A stretch of 64,000 bases of DNA from Eikenella longinqua (GCF_001648355.1 NZ_LXSL01000030.1:1-64000); one strand, 5' to 3'; counted from the first letter of the stretch, positions 17,007 through 26,085 are shown. The notes: a model not told the origin generated them from the letters alone. Numbers and translations: made by a program.

Positions 17007-17243
17007 ATGGAAAACATCGAACAACGCGTTAAGAAAATCGTTGCCGAACAATTGGGCAAGAGCGAAAGCGAAGTGAAAAACGAATCTTCCTTCAGCGAAG
17101 ATTTGGGCGCCGACTCTCTGGACGTGGTTGAGCTGGTAATGGCTTTGGAAGAAGCCTTCGGCTGCGACATCCCCGATGAAGAAGCTGAAAAAATCACTAC
17201 CGTTCAGCAAGCCATCGATTTCGTTACTTCCCGCTCCAACTAA
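17007..17243 (+). CDS. acpP: Acyl carrier protein
   Basis: The 78-aa acidic protein carries growing acyl chains on 4'-phosphopantetheine attached to Ser37 in GADSLDVVELVMALEE. Length and sequence are typical. AAGGAcaAGGA lies before the ATG. It is followed by fabF in the common acpP-fabF arrangement, though a hairpin with a T run lies between them, so fabF may depend on read-through or its own promoter. The upstream 222-nt region holds a DUS near 16857 and possible -10 boxes, with no clear complete promoter. Confidence 0.97.
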   Translation: MENIEQRVKKIVAEQLGKSESEVKNESSFSEDLGADSLDVVELVMALEEAFGCDIPDEEAEKITTVQQAIDFVTSRSN

Positions 17244-17272
17244 CCGGCAGCAGGTTTAACCGCAGAATACCG

Positions 17273-17315
17273 GCCTCTGCCTCGGGCGTATCGTTCGCCG
17301 GCGGCAGGGGCTTTT
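17273..17315 (+). terminator. Intrinsic terminator between acpP and fabF
   Basis: GCCTCTGCC (17273-17281) pairs with GGCAGGGGC (17303-17311), with further internal pairing in the loop, and is followed by TTTT. It would reduce fabF transcription relative to acpP, as expected for the much more abundant ACP. Confidence 0.75.
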
Positions 17316-17376
17316 GTTATGCAGCCCGCCTTCGCGGCAGGCTGGAGAATTTCGGAAAACACAAGACAAAACAATC

Positions 17377-18624
<1,248 letters not shown>

Positions 18625-18651
18625 TTAACGCAAGCACCGAAAGCAAAGAAG

Positions 18652-18706
18652 GCTACCTGAAAACGCAGCAAAGCTAAAACCCGTTTGCCGTTTTTCAGGT
18701 AGCCTT
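18652..18706. repeat. Inverted DUS pair with AGCTAAAA core
   Basis: A forward DUS, then CGCAGCAAAGCTAAAA, then a reverse DUS. It is a short form of the composite element and the likely transcription end of fabF. Confidence 0.65.
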
Positions 18707-18736
18707 TATCGCCAGCAATCCACACAGGAGCAACCC

Positions 18737-19717
18737 ATGCAAATCTGCATCATCGGCGCCGGCGCCTGGGGCACCGCCCTCGCCATCCACTTCGCCCAAA
18801 ACGGCCAACAAGTCAGCCTGTGGACGCGCGAACGCGAACACGCCACCGCCATGCGCGCCGAACGCAGCAACACAGGCTACCTGAAAAACTTCCCCTTCCC
18901 CGCCACACTCAGCATCGCCGACACCCCGCCCCCCCGGCCCGACCTCGTCATCATCGCCACCCCCACCGCCGGCCTGCGCGGCAGCCTGCAAACCCTCCGC
19001 CAATGGGGCTGGAGCAACATCCCCCTCCTCACCGCCTGCAAAGGCTTCGAGCAAGGCAGCGGCCTGCTGCCCCACCAAGTCGCCCGCCAAGAGCTGCCCG
19101 ACAACAGCCGCATCGGCATCCTCTCCGGCCCCAGCTTCGCCCAAGAGCTCGCCCAGCAGCTGCCCTGCGCCGTTACCCTCGCCTCAAGCAACCTGCCCTG
19201 GGTCGAAAGCCTCGCTGCCGAGCTCAGCTCCGCCGTGCTGCGCCTCTATGCCAACGACGACATGGTCGGCGTGGGCGTGGGCGGCGCCGTGAAAAACGTA
19301 ATGGCCATCGCCGTGGGCATTGCCGACGGCCTGCAATACGGCCTCAACGCCCGCGCCGCCCTGATGACGCGCGGCCTGGCCGAAATCAACCGACTGGCGC
19401 TGGCCCTGGGCGCCAAACAAACCACCCTGATGGGCCTCGCCGGCATGGGCGACCTCATCCTCACCTGCACCGGCGCCCTCTCCCGCAACCGCCAAGTCGG
19501 CCTCAAACTCGCCGAAGGCAAACCCCTGCCCACGATTCTTGCCGAGCTCGGCCATGTGGCCGAAGGCGTGTACACCATCCGCGAAGCCGGTGTGCAAGCC
19601 GCCAAACTCGGCATCGACATGCCCATCACCCGTATCCTAAACGAACTCTTAGACGGCAAAATCAACGTCGGCAGCGTGGCCGAGCGACTGATGCTGCGCG
19701 AAATCCGCGTGGAATAA
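18737..19717 (+). CDS. gpsA: Glycerol-3-phosphate dehydrogenase [NAD(P)+]
   Basis: The 326-aa product makes sn-glycerol 3-phosphate from dihydroxyacetone phosphate for phospholipid synthesis. The Rossmann motif GAGAWG is at res. 7-12, and VGVGGAVKNVMAIAVGIADGLQYG (catalytic Lys region) and GLAGMGDLILTCTGALSRN are family signatures. A DUS near 18873 is translated as GYLKN. AGGAG precedes the ATG. Together with acpP-fabF it forms a small lipid-synthesis neighbourhood. Confidence 0.95.
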   Translation: MQICIIGAGAWGTALAIHFAQNGQQVSLWTREREHATAMRAERSNTGYLKNFPFPATLSIADTPPPRPDLVIIATPTAGLRGSLQTLRQWGWSNIPLLTACKGFEQGSGLLPHQVARQELPDNSRIGILSGPSFAQELAQQLPCAVTLASSNLPWVESLAAELSSAVLRLYANDDMVGVGVGGAVKNVMAIAVGIADGLQYGLNARAALMTRGLAEINRLALALGAKQTTLMGLAGMGDLILTCTGALSRNRQVGLKLAEGKPLPTILAELGHVAEGVYTIREAGVQAAKLGIDMPITRILNELLDGKINVGSVAERLMLREIRVE

Positions 19718-19762
19718 CGCGTAAATTTACCCGCCGCCGCTTCCGAGCGGCACAAGTTTCAG

Positions 19763-19768
19763 TATAAT
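19763..19768 (+). promoter_or_regulatory. Possible -10 box upstream of the coiled-coil/zapA pair
   Basis: A perfect TATAAT lies 63 nt before the 19832 start codon. The -35 position (about 19740) is poor, so this is only a candidate. Confidence 0.35.
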
Positions 19769-19831
19769 GCGGGCAGACTATCGCGCCCGCCCGGATTCGC
19801 GCCGGCGCCCAAGATTGACAAAGGCAGATTC

Positions 19832-20167
19832 ATGAACAGCCAATTAGAGCATTTGCAAACCTCCATCGAAACCCTGGTGGGCAGATACCAATCCGCCGTG
19901 CGCGAAAAACAGGCGCTGCACAAAAAAATCGGCGAGATGGACGCCGCCTGGCAGAAACAACGGCACGACCACCGCGCCACCATCGACGGCCTGCAACTGG
20001 CCTACAGCGAGCGCATGACGCGCATGGAACGCGAGCTCACCGGCCAAATCGAAGCCTTGCAGCAGGAAAACGCCGCCTACCGCAAGCTGCTGGCAGAAAG
20101 CGCCGAAAGCATCCGCGCCCTGCTCGACCGGCTGCCCGTGTCCGCCCAAGAGGAGCAGGCAGCATGA
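19832..20167 (+). CDS. Coiled-coil protein upstream of zapA (ZapB-like candidate)
   Basis: The 111-aa product is almost entirely helical, with heptads throughout (LEHLQTSIETLVGRYQSAVREKQALHKKIGEMD, then ERELTGQIEALQQENAAYRKLL). It overlaps zapA by ATGA (20164-20167), which makes a cell-division role likely. In related beta-proteobacteria a small coiled-coil gene occupies this position. It may be a ZapB analogue, but direct homology is not evident. Confidence 0.7.
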   Translation: MNSQLEHLQTSIETLVGRYQSAVREKQALHKKIGEMDAAWQKQRHDHRATIDGLQLAYSERMTRMERELTGQIEALQQENAAYRKLLAESAESIRALLDRLPVSAQEEQAA

Positions 20168-20460
20168 GTATCGAACAAGTAAACGTGGATATTTTGGGCC
20201 GCCAATTCAACATCGGCACGCCCAACAGCGAAAAAGAAACCCTGTTGCAGGCCGTGCACATGCTGAATCAGAAAATCGGCGTGATTCAGTCTTCCGGCCG
20301 GATTGTGGAAACCGACAAAATCGTGATCATGGCCGCGCTGAACCTCACCCACGATTTGCTCAAAATGAGCGCGAAAGACGGTTTGGCAATCGGCGAAATT
20401 GAGCGTAGAATAAGCACCATAATAGAAAATTGCGATAAAGCACTTGATTTGGAAAAATAA
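20164..20460 (+). CDS. zapA: Cell division protein ZapA
   Basis: The 98-aa product bundles FtsZ protofilaments at the division ring. The N-terminal beta-strand part VNVDILGRQFNIGTPNSEKETLLQAVHMLNQKI and the helical C-terminus match ZapA. It is translationally coupled to the upstream coiled-coil gene and followed directly by the 6S RNA gene, an arrangement conserved in many proteobacteria. Confidence 0.92.
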   Translation: MSIEQVNVDILGRQFNIGTPNSEKETLLQAVHMLNQKIGVIQSSGRIVETDKIVIMAALNLTHDLLKMSAKDGLAIGEIERRISTIIENCDKALDLEK

Positions 20461-20472
20461 ATTAGTTATTCT
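20444..20472 (+). promoter_or_regulatory. Promoter of 6S RNA
   Basis: TTGATT (20444-20449), a 17-nt spacer and TATTCT (20467-20472) overlap the end of zapA. The predicted start, about 20479, coincides with the 5' arm of the 6S RNA. Confidence 0.55.
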
Positions 20473-20477
20473 TCTTT

Positions 20478-20655
20478 TAACCCTGCGGTGTTCGCGAAGG
20501 CATACCATTCCTTTGAACCAATAACATCGCTTCAGGCTGCAGATTGTGTGGTGGGCGCGCGCGTTCCCCGTGAACGTACCCGAAACTGCCGAAAGTGGCC
20601 AACCTTGACTCAAGGTTCAAGCGAATCCAGCCCAACGGCACTCGCGGGGTTTCCC
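20478..20655 (+). ncRNA. ssrS: 6S RNA
   Basis: About 178 nt directly after zapA, the usual place of ssrS. The 5' arm (ACCCTGCGGTGTTCGCG) pairs with the 3' arm (CTCGCGGGGTTT), giving the closing stem of 6S RNA. The interior has the expected long imperfect hairpin with bulges (GTGGGCGCGCGCGTTCCCC and so on). 6S RNA mimics an open promoter and binds sigma70 RNA polymerase in stationary phase. Ends are estimated to within about 5 nt. Confidence 0.85.
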
Positions 20656-20660
20656 CATAA

Positions 20661-20693
20661 AAAATCCGGTATCTTGCATACCGGATTTTGTTT
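20661..20693 (+). terminator. Intrinsic terminator of 6S RNA
   Basis: A 12-bp perfect stem, AAAATCCGGTAT (20661-20672) with ATACCGGATTTT (20678-20689), has a 5-nt loop and a following GTTTT. Confidence 0.9.
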
Positions 20694-20744
20694 TGCGGAG
20701 CGGCTTGGACAGCGCGTTGATGTATGATGCCGGCACGTTTATTT

Positions 20745-20782
20745 TTCAGGTAGCCTGCTGCCCAGACAAAGGCTACCTGAAA
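20745..20782. repeat. Inverted DUS pair
   Basis: Reverse DUS near 20745 and forward DUS near 20770 lie between 6S RNA and the convergent TPR gene. The remainder of the gap to 20907 shows no convincing gene. Confidence 0.6.
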
Positions 20783-20907
20783 AATCAGGACTAATGGCCA
20801 AATGGAATACCCAAACCCAGTTTAGCGCCCCGGCTCTACACGGTTGGAGCGAGAGAACTGGCCAGTATTTCGCTCCCCAACCAGCCGCTGCAATCGAGCG
20901 GGGCGGG

Positions 20908-21357
20908 CTAATGCTTGCGGCTGTGGTTTTCGATGCCGTCGCACACGGTGGCGAGGAAGTCGAGGTATTTGGGGTCTTCGTCTGCCCACAAATCTTCTTC
21001 GCCCAAGGCATAGGCGCGGATGAGTTCGTCGGCGGCGCACTCGTGATTGCCGAGCTCGAATTGGGCTTGGCCGAGGCGCAGGTGCAGGAAGGGGTTGCCG
21101 ATGGCGTCGGGGCAGTGCATGGCGTGGCTGAGGGCTTCGCGGGCGGCTTCGTGCCGGCCGCGCAGGAATTCGGTGTCGCCGATGGCGGCGAGTATCCAGG
21201 TGGCGGCTTCCCATTCGGTTTGCGGCTCGGGCAGCAAATCCCAGGCTTGCCAGTAGTGTTCCAGCGCTTCAGCGTGGCGGGATTCATCGGCCAGCGTATC
21301 GCCTTGTTCGCACAGGGTGGTGATTTGCTGGTAGGTGTGGTCGTTAAGTTCGGCCAT
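20908..21357 (-). CDS. Tetratricopeptide-repeat hypothetical protein
   Basis: The 149-aa acidic soluble product has about three TPR-like helical pairs (RHAEALEHYWQAWDLLP; TEFLRGRHEAAREALSHAMHCP; AQFELGNHECAADELIRAYALG). Such proteins are protein-protein scaffolds or immunity proteins; partner unknown. A GGAAA site precedes ATG 21357. The composite repeat 21420-21477 separates it from the divergent ligA. Confidence 0.75.
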   Translation of the reverse strand: MAELNDHTYQQITTLCEQGDTLADESRHAEALEHYWQAWDLLPEPQTEWEAATWILAAIGDTEFLRGRHEAAREALSHAMHCPDAIGNPFLHLRLGQAQFELGNHECAADELIRAYALGEEDLWADEDPKYLDFLATVCDGIENHSRKH

Positions 21358-21419
21358 GGCGGTTTCCTTTGTTTGAGATGCGCCGCATTATACAGGCTAC
21401 CTGAAAAATGCTTGGCGGT

Positions 21420-21477
21420 TTTTAGCTTCGCAGAAACTCAGCCTTGGCTGCGCCAAGACATCGTTTTCAGGTAGCCT
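21420..21477. repeat. Composite repeat joined to DUS
   Basis: A copy of the 12190 element: TTTAGCTTCGCAGAAACTC, the palindromic TTGGCTGCGCCAAG, then a reverse DUS. Another forward DUS is at about 21393. It lies between divergent genes, just upstream of the ligA segment with foreign DUS. Confidence 0.85.
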
Positions 21478-21534
21478 CTTCTCCTTGCCCGCGTGATAAT
21501 ATGCGCCGTCTTTTGTTCACATCACACCGCCGCC

Positions 21535-23889
21535 ATGACCGCCCAACAACGCATCCGCGATCTCACTCTCCAGCTAAACCGCTACGCCCGCGAATACTAC
21601 ACTTTGGACGCGCCCACCGTGCCCGACAGCGAATACGACCGCCTGTTCCGCGAACTCGAAGCCCTGGAAGCGGAATATCCGCAGTTCAGGCTGCCTGAAA
21701 GCCCCACGCAGCGGGTGGGCGGCGCGGTGTTGGACGGCTTCGAGACCGTTGTCCACGCCGTGCCGATGTTGTCGCTGAACAACGCTTTTTCGCCGCGCGA
21801 CTACGACACGGGCGCGTTCGACCATGCCGAATTTTTGGCGTTCGACGAGCGCGTGTGCAAGGAACTGGGCGTGGCGCAGACCGAATACGCCGTCGAGCCG
21901 AAGTTTGACGGGCTGGCCGTCAGCCTGCTGTATCAAAACGGGATTTTGGTGCAGGCGGCCACGCGCGGCGACGGCACCACGGGCGAAAACGTTACCGAAA
22001 ACATCAAAACCGTGCGCAACATCCCGCTGAAACTGCACGGCGACACGCTGCCTGAAATGATGGAAGTGCGCGGCGAAGTGCTGATGCTGAAAGCCGATTT
22101 TGCCGCGCTGAACGAACGCCAGCTCGCGGCGGGGCAGAAGCCTTTCGCCAATCCGCGCAACGCCGCCGCCGGCAGCCTGCGCCAGCTCGATTCCAAAATT
22201 ACCGCGCAGCGCAAACTGCATTTTTTTGCTTACGGCATCGCCCAACTGGCGGGCATCCCAAGGCAGCCTGAAAGCCATATCGAAGAACTCGCGCTGCTGG
22301 GCGAACTCGGCTTTTCGCTGCCCTACGGCTATTTCGGCGTGTACACCGGCGCGGCGGCCGTGTTGCGCGAATACGAGCGGCTGGCCGAACACCGCCCGAA
22401 TCTGCCGTATGAAATTGACGGCATGGTGGTCAAGGTCAATTCATTGGCCGAACAGCGGCAACTCGGCTTCGTGTCGCGCGCGCCGCGCTGGGCGGTTGCC
22501 CACAAATTCCCCGCCGAAGAGGCCCTCACCACGGTGGAAGCGATTGACGTGCAGGTCGGCCGCACCGGCGCGATTACCCCCGTGGCGCGGCTTGCGCCCG
22601 TGTTCGTGGGCGGCGTAACCGTAACCAACGCCACGCTGCACAATCAGGACGAAGTGGCGCGCAAAGACGTGCGTGTGGGCGACACCGTGGTGGTGCGCCG
22701 CGCGGGCGACGTGATTCCCGAAGTGGTGCGCGTGGTGCTGGAACGCCGCCCGATGGTGGAAAAGCAGCCTGCACCCGATTTGTTTTCAGGTAGCCTCAAA
22801 GAACCGCAGTACGACCCGTTCAGGCTGCCTGAAACCTGCCCCGTGTGCGGCAACGCGGTGGAACGCGAAGCCGGCGAAGCCGTCGCCCGCTGCACCGGCG
22901 GAATGCTCTGCCAGGCCCAGCGCGCCCAAGGGCTCATCCATTTCGCCAGCCGCAAGGCGATGGACATCGCAGGGCTGGGCGACAGGCAAATCGAAGCCCT
23001 CGTCGCGCAAGACGTGCTGCACAGCTTTGCCGATATTTATCAACTGGATATTGCCAAGCTGCAAACCATTAAAGACAGCAAATCCGCCGCCACCAAATGG
23101 GCGCAGAACATTTTGGACAGCATCGCCCAAAGCCGCACACCGCCGCTCGCCCGCTTCCTGTTCGCCCTCGGCATCCGCCACATCGGCGAAAGCACCGCCA
23201 AACAGCTTGCCGCCACCTTCGGCAACCTCGACACCGTGCGCCGCGCCCCCCAGCCCATACTCGCCTGCCTGCCCGACATCGGCAGCGTCGTCGCCCATGC
23301 CGCCGCCCACTATTTCAGGCAGCCTGCACAGCAGAAAATGTTGGACGACTTATTGCAGCACGTTGCCCCGCAGGCCGCCGCCCCGTCGCCCCAAGCCCGA
23401 GAATACGCCGCGCCCGAGCAATGGCTGCAACGTCTGCCCAATATCAAACTCAGCGAAAAACGCACCGCCGAACTCTGGCAGCTCGCCGGCAGCCTGCACG
23501 CCCTAACCGCCGACCCCGCCCTGCCGCAGGAATGGCAAGACTGGCGCAGCCAGCCTGAACACGCCAAACTGTTGCAGGAAATCACCGCCTTCACGGAAGG
23601 GCTGCCTGAAAAAAGTGCGGACGGCGTTTCAGGCAGCCTGCACTCCGAAAACAGCGCAATCGCAGGCAAAACCTTTGTGCTCACCGGCACGCTGCCCACG
23701 CTGAAACGCGACCAGGCCGCCGCCCTGATAGAAGCCGCCGGCGGCAAAGTGAGCGGCAGCGTGTCCAAAAAAACCGACTTCGTGGTGGCGGGCGAAGCCG
23801 CCGGCAGCAAGCTGGAAAAGGCGCAGAGCTTGGGCGTGGCTGTGTTGAGTGAGGAGGAATTGCTGGGGATGCTGGGAGAGACTACCTGA
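21535..23889 (+). CDS. ligA: NAD-dependent DNA ligase LigA
   Basis: The 784-aa replicative and repair ligase has the full domain set: N-terminal Ia domain, adenylation domain with Lys123 in EPKFDG, OB fold, Cys4 zinc finger (CPVCG ... CTGGMLCQ), helix-hairpin-helix region and C-terminal BRCT (KTFVLTGTLPTLKRDQA). The gene carries only one resident-type DUS (22785-22796) but five exact copies of other dialects: AGGCTGCCTGAA at 21688, 22822, 23314(rev) and 23628(rev), and AGGCAGCCTGAA at 22261. It also has AAGCAGCCTGCA at 22762. This marks it as probably imported from a Simonsiella/Kingella-like relative. Confidence 0.96.
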   Translation: MTAQQRIRDLTLQLNRYAREYYTLDAPTVPDSEYDRLFRELEALEAEYPQFRLPESPTQRVGGAVLDGFETVVHAVPMLSLNNAFSPRDYDTGAFDHAEFLAFDERVCKELGVAQTEYAVEPKFDGLAVSLLYQNGILVQAATRGDGTTGENVTENIKTVRNIPLKLHGDTLPEMMEVRGEVLMLKADFAALNERQLAAGQKPFANPRNAAAGSLRQLDSKITAQRKLHFFAYGIAQLAGIPRQPESHIEELALLGELGFSLPYGYFGVYTGAAAVLREYERLAEHRPNLPYEIDGMVVKVNSLAEQRQLGFVSRAPRWAVAHKFPAEEALTTVEAIDVQVGRTGAITPVARLAPVFVGGVTVTNATLHNQDEVARKDVRVGDTVVVRRAGDVIPEVVRVVLERRPMVEKQPAPDLFSGSLKEPQYDPFRLPETCPVCGNAVEREAGEAVARCTGGMLCQAQRAQGLIHFASRKAMDIAGLGDRQIEALVAQDVLHSFADIYQLDIAKLQTIKDSKSAATKWAQNILDSIAQSRTPPLARFLFALGIRHIGESTAKQLAATFGNLDTVRRAPQPILACLPDIGSVVAHAAAHYFRQPAQQKMLDDLLQHVAPQAAAPSPQAREYAAPEQWLQRLPNIKLSEKRTAELWQLAGSLHALTADPALPQEWQDWRSQPEHAKLLQEITAFTEGLPEKSADGVSGSLHSENSAIAGKTFVLTGTLPTLKRDQAAALIEAAGGKVSGSVSKKTDFVVAGEAAGSKLEKAQSLGVAVLSEEELLGMLGETT
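21688..21699 (+). repeat. Foreign DUS (Simonsiella dialect) in ligA
   Basis: Exact AGGCTGCCTGAA, differing from the resident AGGCTACCTGAA at one base. Other exact copies are at 22822-22833, and in reverse at 23314-23325 and 23628-23639. One-mismatch copies are at 22045-22056 and 23599-23610. Confidence 0.9.
22261..22272 (+). repeat. Foreign DUS (Kingella dialect) in ligA
   Basis: Exact AGGCAGCCTGAA, the Kingella-type DUS. A related variant, AAGCAGCCTGCA, the second Kingella dialect, is at 22762-22773, only 11 nt from a resident-type DUS at 22785. Confidence 0.85.
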
Positions 23890-24019
23890 AAAATATGCCG
23901 CATCCTGCCAGACTGCAGCAACTACCCGCAGGAACAGTACATTAAACTCACTTGCAAGTTGTATAGCCCGCATGCCTTTGCATCAATGCTTGCCACGCTT
24001 CTTCTCAAGAAAAGCAAAA

Positions 24020-24284
24020 ATGTTGAATATTTATTTCCAAGACACCAGCGGATACCGATATTTGGATTTGGACACCGATGAGCACACCATTCAGGCCGCC
24101 ATTTCCCACTTAAAAGAAAAAACAGGAATCTATTTAGACCCTTACGGCGACACCAAGCTCTATCCCGCTCATCAGCAGATTTTGGCCAATTACCTGCAGG
24201 CTGTTCACGGATACGGCGAAATCATAAAGTTTCTATCAAAAAAGCATGGAGTTAGATGCCGTTATCTATTGCCGTGGGGATTGA
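24020..24284 (+). pseudogene. Small hypothetical gene with homopolymer frameshift
   Basis: From ATG 24020 a protein-like frame (MLNIYFQDTSGYRYLDLD ... LQAVHGYGEIIKFLSK) runs into a six-A tract (24238-24243). As written, the frame continues into the shadow of the next gene. Removing one A joins it to MELDAVIYCRGD and a stop at 24282-24284, giving a coherent 87-aa protein. Function unknown; size, AT-richness and position next to other orphans recall immunity-type genes. It could be a true decay, a slippage switch or a sequencing error. Confidence 0.5.
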
Positions 24285-24339
24285 TGCCGAAGCGTGGCAA
24301 TCCTTGCCGCTTTTCAACCCAACTCCATCAAGGAGCCCT

Positions 24340-24846
24340 ATGTTTTCTTTTTTCAAGCAACTACTTGCCCAATCCGAGCCGCCATTTCCGCGCAACCGTT
24401 TTGCCGGCACCAACTGGGCGCAAGAGCTGGCGGCCGCCACCCGCCGCTTGTGCAACGAAAGCGGCAGCTACGCGGAGCATGGCGCCTATACCGAATTGGA
24501 ATTGGGCGCGGGCGCCGGCCATATTGTCTTATATTTCAAAAACGAATACGAAGCCGAGATGGCGGAAATTTTGAGCGCCCTAAACGAAATAGACAACCAA
24601 GTTCAGGCCGATTGCGAACGCGCTGCCGCATCGCCCGTGCCCGAAGCGCACCGCCAAACCGGCTGGACGCAGGAGCGTTGGCGCAAAGCGCATCAATTCA
24701 GCGTATCCATCGTTTGCTATGAAGCCGAGCCGCCGCAAATCGATTATGGCGCCGACCATGCGAACAGCGAATTTTCCGTTTACCTCGGCAAGGCTGGCGG
24801 CAGCTGGCAGGCGTTTTGGGATAGGGAATTGGAACGGCCTGTTTGA
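24340..24846 (+). CDS. Hypothetical protein of accessory patch
   Basis: The 168-aa soluble product begins MFSFFKQLLAQSEPPFPRNRF, with a perfect AAGGAG 6 nt upstream, so this start is preferred to the in-frame ATG at 24256. It has an acidic middle (YTELELGAGAGHIVLYFKNEYEAEMAEILSALNEID) and an aromatic end. No domain recognised. It directly follows the frameshifted gene, so they may have been a pair. Confidence 0.65.
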   Translation: MFSFFKQLLAQSEPPFPRNRFAGTNWAQELAAATRRLCNESGSYAEHGAYTELELGAGAGHIVLYFKNEYEAEMAEILSALNEIDNQVQADCERAAASPVPEAHRQTGWTQERWRKAHQFSVSIVCYEAEPPQIDYGADHANSEFSVYLGKAGGSWQAFWDRELERPV

Positions 24847-24916
24847 TGGCGGCTTCCAATATGCCGATAAAGGCTACCTGAAAAAGTTTTCACCCATTGA
24901 ACTGCGTTGAAGCGAT

Positions 24917-24973
24917 TTCAGCTTCGCAGAAACCCAGCCTTGGCTGCGCCAAGACATCGTTTTCAGGTAGCCT
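24917..24973. repeat. Composite repeat joined to DUS
   Basis: A copy of the 12190 type, with one change in the core (CAGAAACCCAG) and ending in a reverse DUS. A forward DUS lies at about 24871. Confidence 0.85.
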
Positions 24974-25072
24974 TTACCTTTCCCGCCGAAGCGTTAAAGC
25001 GCTTGGCAAACCCACCGCCGTGCCCTATCCTTGCCCCGGCTGACCAACCCACCCGCCCGAAAGGAAACCGCC

Positions 25073-25507
25073 ATGCCCGCCTCCTGCCCGCTGTGCCGCG
25101 CCGAAGATGAAACCGTATTGTGGCAAAACAGCCGCCTGCGCATCATCGCCGTAAACGACAGCCCCGCCGCGCCCGCGTTTTGCCGCGTGATTTGGCGCGA
25201 ACATATTGCCGAAATGACGGATTTGCCGGAAGCAGCGCGGCAGGAAATCATGGCGGCGGTGTGGCGCACCGAGGCGGCGATGCGGCAAGTGTTGCGCCCG
25301 GCCAAAATCAACCTGGCCAGCCTGGGCAACCAGGTGCCGCACCTGCATTGGCATGTGATTGCCCGCTTTGAGAACGATGCCTGTTTCCCCGATTCGATTT
25401 GGGCCGCGCCGCGCCGCGCCGCGAAGCCGAGTTGGCGCTGCCGGCCGATTGGCAGCGGCAGGTGGCGGCTTTGCTGGCTGCCGAAGCGTGAGGGGCGACT
25501 GGTATAA
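25073..25507 (+). CDS. HIT-family protein with repeat-shifted C-terminus
   Basis: The product, 144 aa as it stands, has an N-terminal CPLC pair and the histidine triad H90-L-H92-W-H94 (VPHLHWHVIARF), typical of HIT nucleotide hydrolases or transferases. Four tandem copies of CCGCG (25404-25423) lie just after codon 110. The present frame then gives a basic, unlikely tail (KPSWRCRPIGSGRW). With three copies the frame would read WAAPRREAELALPADWQ and end at 25491, a tail that fits the family. ATG 25073 has AAAGGAA upstream. Confidence 0.8.
   Translation: MPASCPLCRAEDETVLWQNSRLRIIAVNDSPAAPAFCRVIWREHIAEMTDLPEAARQEIMAAVWRTEAAMRQVLRPAKINLASLGNQVPHLHWHVIARFENDACFPDSIWAAPRRAAKPSWRCRPIGSGRWRLCWLPKREGRLV
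25404..25423 (+). repeat. Pentanucleotide tandem repeat (CCGCG)4
   Basis: Four perfect copies of CCGCG are located inside the HIT-family gene. A five-base unit changes the reading frame with every gain or loss. Three copies restore the family-like C-terminus. Confidence 0.9.
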
Positions 25508-25605
25508 TGCCTGCCGCTCGCCCAATGCAAAGGCTACCTGAAACCGCTATCGCGGGCTTGCTTTAACGGCGGTATTTGTTGTGAATGATGGAATGGAAAA
25601 GCGTG

Positions 25606-26079
25606 ATGAAACAGCCGTATTTATTGACGATTTCGCCCAGCTCGCTCATTTTATTTGATAACGGCCAAGACAATTTCCTAAAAGAATTCCATCAAGCGTT
25701 TGCAGATTATGCGATTGAGGGCGAATATGAAAACTTGTGGTATCTGCTCGGCACGGACGCATTCTTTGCTGTGCGCGAAAACCAGCTCGTTTTGCAGGAT
25801 TGGGACGGCAAAACTTATTTCTCTCTGCCGTTATCCGAGCCTTTAAATTTGGCCGATAATTGCGGTGTTATGTTGATTGATACGCCCGAGCCGGTGGCCG
25901 CGGCAACGCTCCAAGCCGCATTCGGCAACGTGGCGGACAATAATGAAGCCCTGTCGCAAGCCCTGTTTGACTTTGAAGCGAAAAACGGCTGGAGCAAATA
26001 CGATTGCCAGGCTTTGTGCATCTGCTTGTTCAGCGAAAAAGAACAAGAACAGATGAAACAGGAATTTGATTTGGCATAA
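25606..26079 (+). CDS. Hypothetical protein of accessory patch
   Basis: The 157-aa acidic soluble product (MKQPYLLTISPSSLILFDNGQDNFLKEFHQAF...) is AT-rich compared with neighbours. Upstream ATGs at 25585 and 25588 are in frame; 25606 has GGAAAAG at a suitable distance. The sequence LWYLLGTDAFFAVRENQLVLQDWDG and the acidic end look globular. No family recognised; neighbourhood and composition suggest an acquired gene. Confidence 0.6.
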   Translation: MKQPYLLTISPSSLILFDNGQDNFLKEFHQAFADYAIEGEYENLWYLLGTDAFFAVRENQLVLQDWDGKTYFSLPLSEPLNLADNCGVMLIDTPEPVAAATLQAAFGNVADNNEALSQALFDFEAKNGWSKYDCQALCICLFSEKEQEQMKQEFDLA

Positions 26080-26085
26080 CTGCTT

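Noticed and set aside
20488..20727. Small protein gene over the 6S RNA region
   Set aside because: The frame has no ribosome binding site and covers conserved RNA arms and a terminator.
23849..24574. One 241-aa gene covering 23849-24574
   Set aside because: The part before 24020 overlaps the end of ligA and the part after 24245 is the out-of-frame shadow of the next gene.
24256..24846. Start of the second orphan gene at 24256
   Set aside because: The ATG at 24340 has a perfect AAGGAG, while the 84 nt before it overlap the frameshifted upstream gene.
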